The position numbers and the translations under genes were made by a program. A stretch of DNA of 64,000 bases from Roseobacter sp. (GTDB lineage: Bacteria > Pseudomonadota > Alphaproteobacteria > Rhodobacterales > Rhodobacteraceae): the NCBI GenBank assembly GCA_015665415.1, contig JADFAE010000013.1:186001-250000 (forward strand). The letters are read 5' to 3'. A model generated the notes under the pieces. It worked only from the letters and a program-made list of their open reading frames with translations. It was not told where the DNA came from and did no database searches. Of the stretch, positions 59,533 to 64,000 are shown piece by piece (position 1 is the first letter of the stretch; every line of letters begins with the position of its first letter).

Positions 59533-62500
59533 TCAGCCCGTTGTGACTTCGGCCAGGATCCCATCCAGGGATGTGAGGATCATCTCAACCCCTTCGGTAT
59601 CGATGGTCAGCGGAGGGCGGATTTTCAGGATATTATCCTTGGGGCCTTCGCTGCCGATCAGAATGCGATGATCTCGCATCCGGTTCTTCACGTAAGAACA
59701 GATCTGCGCCGCCTCAGAGCCATCCGCATGGATCAGCTCCAACCCCAGAAACAGCCCCATGCCGCGCAGATCGCCAACGCAGGCGTATTTGGCTTCCAGG
59801 TCTTTCAGCCCGGCGATCAGATCAGCGCCCATTTGGCGGGCATTCTCCTGCAGCCCCTCGTCGTCGACGATATCCAGCACTTCCTTGCCCATGCGGCAGG
59901 ACAGGGTAGAGCCGCCAAAGGTGGAGAAAAACTCTGGCCCTTTGGCAAAGCTGTCAGCGATCGCACGGGTGGTAACCAGAACGCCAATTGGGTGACCGTT
60001 GCCGATGGGTTTGCCCATGACCACGATATCCGGGCTGGCGCCCTGATGTTCAAAGCCAAAGTAATACTCGCCCAGACGCCCCAATCCGGTCTGCACCTCA
60101 TCGGCGATGCAGATCCCACCGGCGGCGCGGATCTTTTCATAGACCGCAGGTAGATAGCCCTGCGGAGGGATGATCTGCCCACCAACGGAGGGAAAGGTCT
60201 CGGCGATGAAGCCGGCGATGCCGTGTCCGCGCGCTTGCAGGGCTGCGATGGCTGGGTCGACCAGATCAGCAAATCGCTGCGCCCGGTCGGGATCATTGCG
60301 CCGATAGCTGCCGCGATAGTCATCCGCCACTTCAACCAGCTCTACCCAGTCAGAGGGGCCAACACCGCCTTTGGCGTTGAACTTATAGGCGGAGACATCA
60401 ATCGCTCCGGTGGTATTGCCATGATAGCCGTGATCTGGCGTCACCATGCCTTTGGCCCCGGTATGGGCGCGGGCTAGGCGCAGGGCCAGCTCATTGGCTT
60501 CGGTGCCGGAGTTCACAAAGAAACAGACCTCCAGATGATCCGGCATTTTCGACAACACCTTGTCGGCAAAGGCGGTTTGGGCTGGGTGCAGGTAGCGGGT
60601 ATTGGAGTTCATCCGTTTCAGCTGGTCCGCCGCCACCGCCTGCAGGCGCGGATGGGCATGGCCCACGTGCGGTACGTTGTTATAGGCGTCCAGATAGGGG
60701 CGGCCCCATTCGTCAAACAGATGATGCTTCCAGCCGCGCAGCAGCATCACCGGATCGGTGTAGGTCAGGCTGAGATTGCCGCCAAAGTGATCCTTGCGAC
60801 CCTGGCGGATTTCTTCCTTGTTGGTGGGGGTATAGCGGCATTTCTCATCGGGCAGGTTCAGCAAGGCAGCCGGGTTGGGGCAGATGGCGCGCCACATATA
60901 CATCTCGTCCGGGTCGCCAACGCCGGGCCAGTCGGTCTCGATGCCCTGGGTTGTCAGGGCCAATTGGAAATGCACATGCGGGGCCCACCCCCCGTTCATG
61001 CTCGCATCCCCCAAGCGGCAGAATTCGGCCCCTTTTTCGATGTGGTCACCAGGTTTCAAACGGTTGCAGCACTCAGGGTCGAGATGGCCATAAAGCGTGT
61101 AAAAGGGATCTCCTGCCGGCGTCACGTGGCGCAGGATGATCACTCCGCCGTAGTCGAGATGCCCGGTGCGGTTCTCGACCACAAAGACCTCGCCCGCCAG
61201 TGGCGCAAACATCGGGGTGAACTCTGGGGCAAAGGCATCCACCGCCAGATGCACTGTGCGCCGGTTGCTGGCCTTGTAGGGGCCTTTGCGAAAGGCGGGT
61301 TCGGCATAGATCAGCCGGGGCTCGTGGTAATACCCCAGCCAGATCCGGCCCTCGTTTTCGAATTCTTCACCGACGCGGGCGGCCTCCGCTAGGGGCATGT
61401 GGAACGGGTTCTGCGGCCAGGTGGAGTTTTCAACCGAGAGCGAGCCCATCGGAGCATCACCCAGGTCGCTTCCCATCAGCGGGGCAAAATTGCCGCGCTC
61501 GGCTGCCAGCCAGTCCATCACACGGTCAGCGCCATCGACCACCGGCAGATCGCAGGCGGCGCGCAGCCGGGCCGAGAGCAATCCGGGATGGATCTCCACG
61601 CCTTCCAGAAAACGCCAGGCCGGGGCCTGCGAGATGGTCACATAGGGATCATCGGGGTTTTCCAGGGCCATCAGGGTGGAGTTGACCACGCTGACCGCCA
61701 GCCGTGCGCGCAGCAGCGGGTAGACCAGATCGACCTCTTGTGGGGTCAGCGGATAGGCGCCGTGATAGCCCGCGACCAGGGCGGCCAGCGCGCCCTCAGG
61801 GTCGGAGTGATCCAGCACGATATAGGCGGCAGCAATGGCCAGGTCGCAAATGCGCGGCGCTGCACACATATCGCCCAGATCAATCAGGCCCGAGACACGG
61901 CGGGGCTCGGTCAGCTCTCCCGCCACCATGATGTTGTAGTCATTGGCATCATTATGGATCGCCTGTTTCGGCAGAGCCTGCAGAACAGGCTCTAACTTGG
62001 CGAATTCAGTGTCGATTTGCCGTATGAGACTCTGCCGGACGGGATCAGTGATCGAGTCGAGTTCAGAGCCGATCCAACCCGCTTGCATCAGATCCCATTT
62101 GAAATCACGGGTCAGCCCCGGGTGTTGGAAGTCCGCCAGGGCCTTGCCAGCGCCGCCCAGCACTGCACCAACTTCATGGATCAGCTGCAGCGTCTTTGGA
62201 GCACATTCAGCGTAGCATCTACCGGGCAGGCACTCGAGCATCCAGCACAGTCGCTCAGAGCCTGTTTCGTCGGCAATAGAGAGCATTGCAGAGCCTGCAG
62301 AGGTGGCAATCACCCTTGGGCAGGGCAAGTCCGGTGCGGTCTCTGCGATGTGTTGGAAGGCCTGAACCTGCATCTCGACCAGGTCAGCCTCGCAGCCGGG
62401 GCGCATGGCCTTGAGGATATAGGCGGTGCCATCTGCAGCTTTGGCGCGAAAGTTCAGATCATATTCGCCGTCCAGGCGGTGCAGATCTGCGGTGATGCCC

Positions 62501-62541
62501 CAATGGGTTTTCAGGGCATCCGCCCAATGCTGTAGGTTCAT
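59533..62541 (-). CDS. Three-domain fusion: APH-type kinase, M23 peptidase, class III aminotransferase
   Basis: A 1002-residue cytoplasmic protein. Residues 1-320 form an aminoglycoside phosphotransferase-like kinase with LKAMRPG, the catalytic loop HNDANDYNIMV (about 196-206) and LIDLGDM. Residues 410-540 resemble an M23 (LytM) domain with HLAVD, LYGHLDPE and APHVHFQL, keeping the His/Asp ligands but with no signal peptide. Residues 575-1000 are a class III aminotransferase or phospho-lyase: VNSGTEANELALRLARAHTG, CIADEVQTGLGRLGEYYFG and the PLP lysine in VVMGKPIGNGHPIG. The human homologues hydroxylysine kinase and phosphohydroxylysine phospho-lyase act in sequence, which suggests a similar two-step reaction. 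ATG 62541 follows GGGGAG; TTG 62565 is rejected. Confidence 0.88.
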   Translation of the reverse strand: MNLQHWADALKTHWGITADLHRLDGEYDLNFRAKAADGTAYILKAMRPGCEADLVEMQVQAFQHIAETAPDLPCPRVIATSAGSAMLSIADETGSERLCWMLECLPGRCYAECAPKTLQLIHEVGAVLGGAGKALADFQHPGLTRDFKWDLMQAGWIGSELDSITDPVRQSLIRQIDTEFAKLEPVLQALPKQAIHNDANDYNIMVAGELTEPRRVSGLIDLGDMCAAPRICDLAIAAAYIVLDHSDPEGALAALVAGYHGAYPLTPQEVDLVYPLLRARLAVSVVNSTLMALENPDDPYVTISQAPAWRFLEGVEIHPGLLSARLRAACDLPVVDGADRVMDWLAAERGNFAPLMGSDLGDAPMGSLSVENSTWPQNPFHMPLAEAARVGEEFENEGRIWLGYYHEPRLIYAEPAFRKGPYKASNRRTVHLAVDAFAPEFTPMFAPLAGEVFVVENRTGHLDYGGVIILRHVTPAGDPFYTLYGHLDPECCNRLKPGDHIEKGAEFCRLGDASMNGGWAPHVHFQLALTTQGIETDWPGVGDPDEMYMWRAICPNPAALLNLPDEKCRYTPTNKEEIRQGRKDHFGGNLSLTYTDPVMLLRGWKHHLFDEWGRPYLDAYNNVPHVGHAHPRLQAVAADQLKRMNSNTRYLHPAQTAFADKVLSKMPDHLEVCFFVNSGTEANELALRLARAHTGAKGMVTPDHGYHGNTTGAIDVSAYKFNAKGGVGPSDWVELVEVADDYRGSYRRNDPDRAQRFADLVDPAIAALQARGHGIAGFIAETFPSVGGQIIPPQGYLPAVYEKIRAAGGICIADEVQTGLGRLGEYYFGFEHQGASPDIVVMGKPIGNGHPIGVLVTTRAIADSFAKGPEFFSTFGGSTLSCRMGKEVLDIVDDEGLQENARQMGADLIAGLKDLEAKYACVGDLRGMGLFLGLELIHADGSEAAQICSYVKNRMRDHRILIGSEGPKDNILKIRPPLTIDTEGVEMILTSLDGILAEVTTG

Positions 62542-62573
62542 TGCAATCGTCTCCCCGTCTGCCAAAATCGGCA

Positions 62574-62598
62574 GTCCAATATTGGATCCTATTTGGAC
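62574..62598. promoter_or_regulatory. Nested TTGGA/TCCAA palindromes before the fusion gene
   Basis: TCCAATATTGGA (62575-62586) is a 12-bp palindrome, enclosed in GTCCAA...TTGGAC (62574-62579 and 62593-62598). It lies 33-57 bp before the fusion gene and shares TTGGATCC with the palindrome at 35872-35883. Confidence 0.5.
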
Positions 62599-62611
62599 CG
62601 GGGAGGGGAGA

Positions 62612-63673
62612 TTAGTCCAGCCAGCCTTTGAGATTATTCTCGATCACTCCCGCAAGCGCGGCAATGTGATCCTCATCATCGTTGAGGCAGGGAATATAGA
62701 GGAAACCCTCGCCGCCAGCCTCCTCAAAGCTTTCTTTGATCTCTTCGTTGATCTCTTCCAGGGTTTCGATGCAATCGGCGGAAAAGGCCGGGGCCATCAC
62801 CGCGATGTTCTTTTTGCCCTCGCGGGCGAGGGTGGCGACGTGATCGACGGTATAGGGTTTCAGCCATTCTTCGGGGCCAAAGACCGATTGGAAGGTGGTG
62901 GTGATCTGGGTGTCATCCCAGCCCAGACGTTCGCGCAGCAGGCGCGTGGTTTTCTGACACTGGCAGTGATAGGGATCGCCCTGCATCAAGTAGCGCTTGG
63001 GCATGCCGTGATAAGAGACCACCAAAATGTCGGGGCGTTTTTCGGCTTGTGCATAGGCCTCTTCCACCGATCGGGCCAGGGCTTCGATATAGGCGGGTTG
63101 GTCGAAATAGGGCTCAATGGTGCGGGCGGCTGGTTGCCAGGTCTCTTTCATCAGGGCGCGGAAGAACTGGTCGTTTGCGGTGCCCGAGGTGGCGCCGGCA
63201 TATTGCGGGTAAAGCGGCACAAACAGGATCTTTTGGCAGCCGGCCTCAACCATGGCGCGGACCTTGGATTCGGTTGAGGGATTGCCATAGCGCATGCAGA
63301 AATCCACCATGACCTGATCGCCGTAGCGCTGGGCCATGACCTGCGCCATCTTGGTGGTCTGGTCTTTGGTGATGGTCATCAGCGGGCTTTCGCCCTTGTC
63401 GTGATTCCAGATCGATTTATAGGCGGAACCAGAAGAAAAGGGACGCTTGGTCAGGATGATCAGCTGCAGCAGGGGCTGCCATTTCCACGCCGGGTAGTCG
63501 ATCACCCGCTTATCCGACAGGAATTCACTCAGGTAGCGGCGCATCGGCCAATAGCTATAGTCATCCGGCGTGCCGAGGTTGGCCAAGAGAATGCCGACTT
63601 TCTCGGCCTTGATCTTTGGGTGATCCGCAGGCGCATGGGCGGGGCGGGTGGCGGTCATGGAAGAATCCAGCAT
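62612..63673 (-). CDS. hemH: Ferrochelatase
   Basis: Inserts iron into protoporphyrin IX, the last step of haem synthesis. It is 353 residues with VGILLANLGTPDDYSYWPMR, GNPSTESKVRAMVEAGCQKI, VVSYHGMPKRYLMQGDPYHC (catalytic histidine) and QSVFGPEEWLKPYTVDH. A late CIETLEEINEEIKESFEEAG holds the conserved acidic residues, and cysteines YHCQCQ may bind an iron-sulfur cluster. Starts at 63673 and 63658 are both possible. The protoporphyrinogen oxidase gene hemJ, the previous step, is at 15.8 kb. Confidence 0.94.
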   Translation of the reverse strand: MLDSSMTATRPAHAPADHPKIKAEKVGILLANLGTPDDYSYWPMRRYLSEFLSDKRVIDYPAWKWQPLLQLIILTKRPFSSGSAYKSIWNHDKGESPLMTITKDQTTKMAQVMAQRYGDQVMVDFCMRYGNPSTESKVRAMVEAGCQKILFVPLYPQYAGATSGTANDQFFRALMKETWQPAARTIEPYFDQPAYIEALARSVEEAYAQAEKRPDILVVSYHGMPKRYLMQGDPYHCQCQKTTRLLRERLGWDDTQITTTFQSVFGPEEWLKPYTVDHVATLAREGKKNIAVMAPAFSADCIETLEEINEEIKESFEEAGGEGFLYIPCLNDDEDHIAALAGVIENNLKGWLD

Positions 63674-63827
63674 GAAAGAGGCGGTCCTGTATCTGCGGCG
63701 AAATCTTAGGTTTGGAAGTAGTGGCGAAAGCACGATTTCACCAGAAGATAAGCTGTTACGGTGGCAAAGACCAATTGGATCACATTGGCACAGGGATAGG
63801 GTCACCCTATCGCCCTGCTGGCGATTT

Positions 63828-64000
63828 CTAGTCCGGCAGTTTGGTTTCCGGCACTTTCAGGGCTTCGGCCAGGCGGGTCTTGGCGGAACCCGGTCGCAGC
63901 GGCTGGGGCTGGCTGTCGGAGGGCGACCATCCCGTAAGGCAGACCAGCTCGAATGTGGCGGGCAATTTGCCATTGGGCAGTTCAAAATGCTGGCGATAGA
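63828..64000 (-). CDS. SAM-dependent methyltransferase, C-terminal fragment (NDUFAF5/BioC-like)
   Basis: Only the last 57 codons are visible. They read YRQHFELPNGKLPATFELVC, then LTGWSPSDSQPQPLRPGSAK and TRLAEALK. The LTGW-P-x-SQ-PLRPGSA-RLA pattern is that of class I methyltransferases related to NDUFAF5 and BioC, whose C-terminus ends in this way in alphaproteobacteria. The 5' end is outside the window and the SAM site cannot be seen. A 154-bp gap separates it from hemH. Confidence 0.7.
   Translation of the reverse strand, partial: YRQHFELPNGKLPATFELVCLTGWSPSDSQPQPLRPGSAKTRLAEALKVPETKLPD

Noticed and set aside
1..64000. tRNA, rRNA, CRISPR arrays, insertion sequences or prophage genes
   Set aside because: No cloverleaf-like sequence, transposase or integrase motif or regularly spaced repeat was recognised on either strand by eye.

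Overview
The window is chromosomal DNA of an alphaproteobacterium, almost certainly a marine Rhodobacteraceae (roseobacter group, Ruegeria/Phaeobacter-like). The evidence is the gene order maf-aroE-coaE-dnaQ / hemJ-rho-mnmE-mnmG-rsmG-parA-parB, a short N-terminal HslV propeptide, a BacNav-type sodium channel with a TLESWSM filter, DUF1127 and other small proteins familiar from this family, and a high G+C content judged by eye. It is mostly core genome. I see no transposase, integrase, prophage, CRISPR array, rRNA or tRNA gene.

Layout. 1-9 kb: the 3' end of addA, trxA, two tandem Lin0512-family genes, a DUF1127 gene, a KpsS-like protein, and hslV and hslU separated by two unrelated genes. 9-12.5 kb: a Tim44-like/mltA/smr operon on the minus strand, divergent fxsA, then secB. 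12.6-15.4 kb: the tightly overlapping maf-aroE-coaE-dnaQ operon on the minus strand. 15.37-15.78 kb: a gene-free stretch with four DnaA-box-like sequences, an AT-rich block, three GANTC sites and a perfect TTAA-N7-TTAA CtrA box, which I read as the chromosomal replication origin. Transcription diverges from it. 15.8-23.2 kb: hemJ, rho, mnmE, mnmG, rsmG, parA and parB on the plus strand, with two perfect 16-bp parS sites inside mnmG and rsmG. Origin, centromere and partition genes thus lie within 8 kb.

23-31.5 kb: the rph-rdgB-hemW operon divergent from hrcA-grpE, then mutS and an isolated, divergent flagellin. 31.8-45.5 kb: malic enzyme, a ribokinase-like kinase, secreted MsrA, a class IV aminotransferase overlapping a sulfotransferase-like gene, a small lipoprotein in an AT-rich pocket, an SCP2 protein, DUF1810, an M48 protease/DUF898 pair, argG, two tandem membrane-protein paralogues and ilvA. 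45.6-47.7 kb: an Hpt gene divergent from a receiver-phosphatase gene, then a hairpin-rich non-coding stretch. 47.7-59.4 kb: a Nudix gene, hslO-Nudix-cca, a heterodimeric ABC exporter, an RNA methyltransferase, the sodium channel, two L,D-transpeptidase-like genes flanking a CAP-domain lipoprotein, and a 60-residue exported peptide. 59.5-64 kb: a kinase/M23/aminotransferase fusion of about 1000 residues, hemH, and the end of a methyltransferase gene.

The least explained items are regulatory or repetitive: a three-copy 3'-end element (GC hairpin followed by TATTT-N6/7-AAATGAAA) always in the sense of the gene before it, the hairpin cluster at 47.4-47.7 kb, palindromic TTGGA-type operators before two aminotransferase genes, and the CtrA box in the candidate origin. 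Positions were read by eye. Family names rest on motif recognition, not on database searches.
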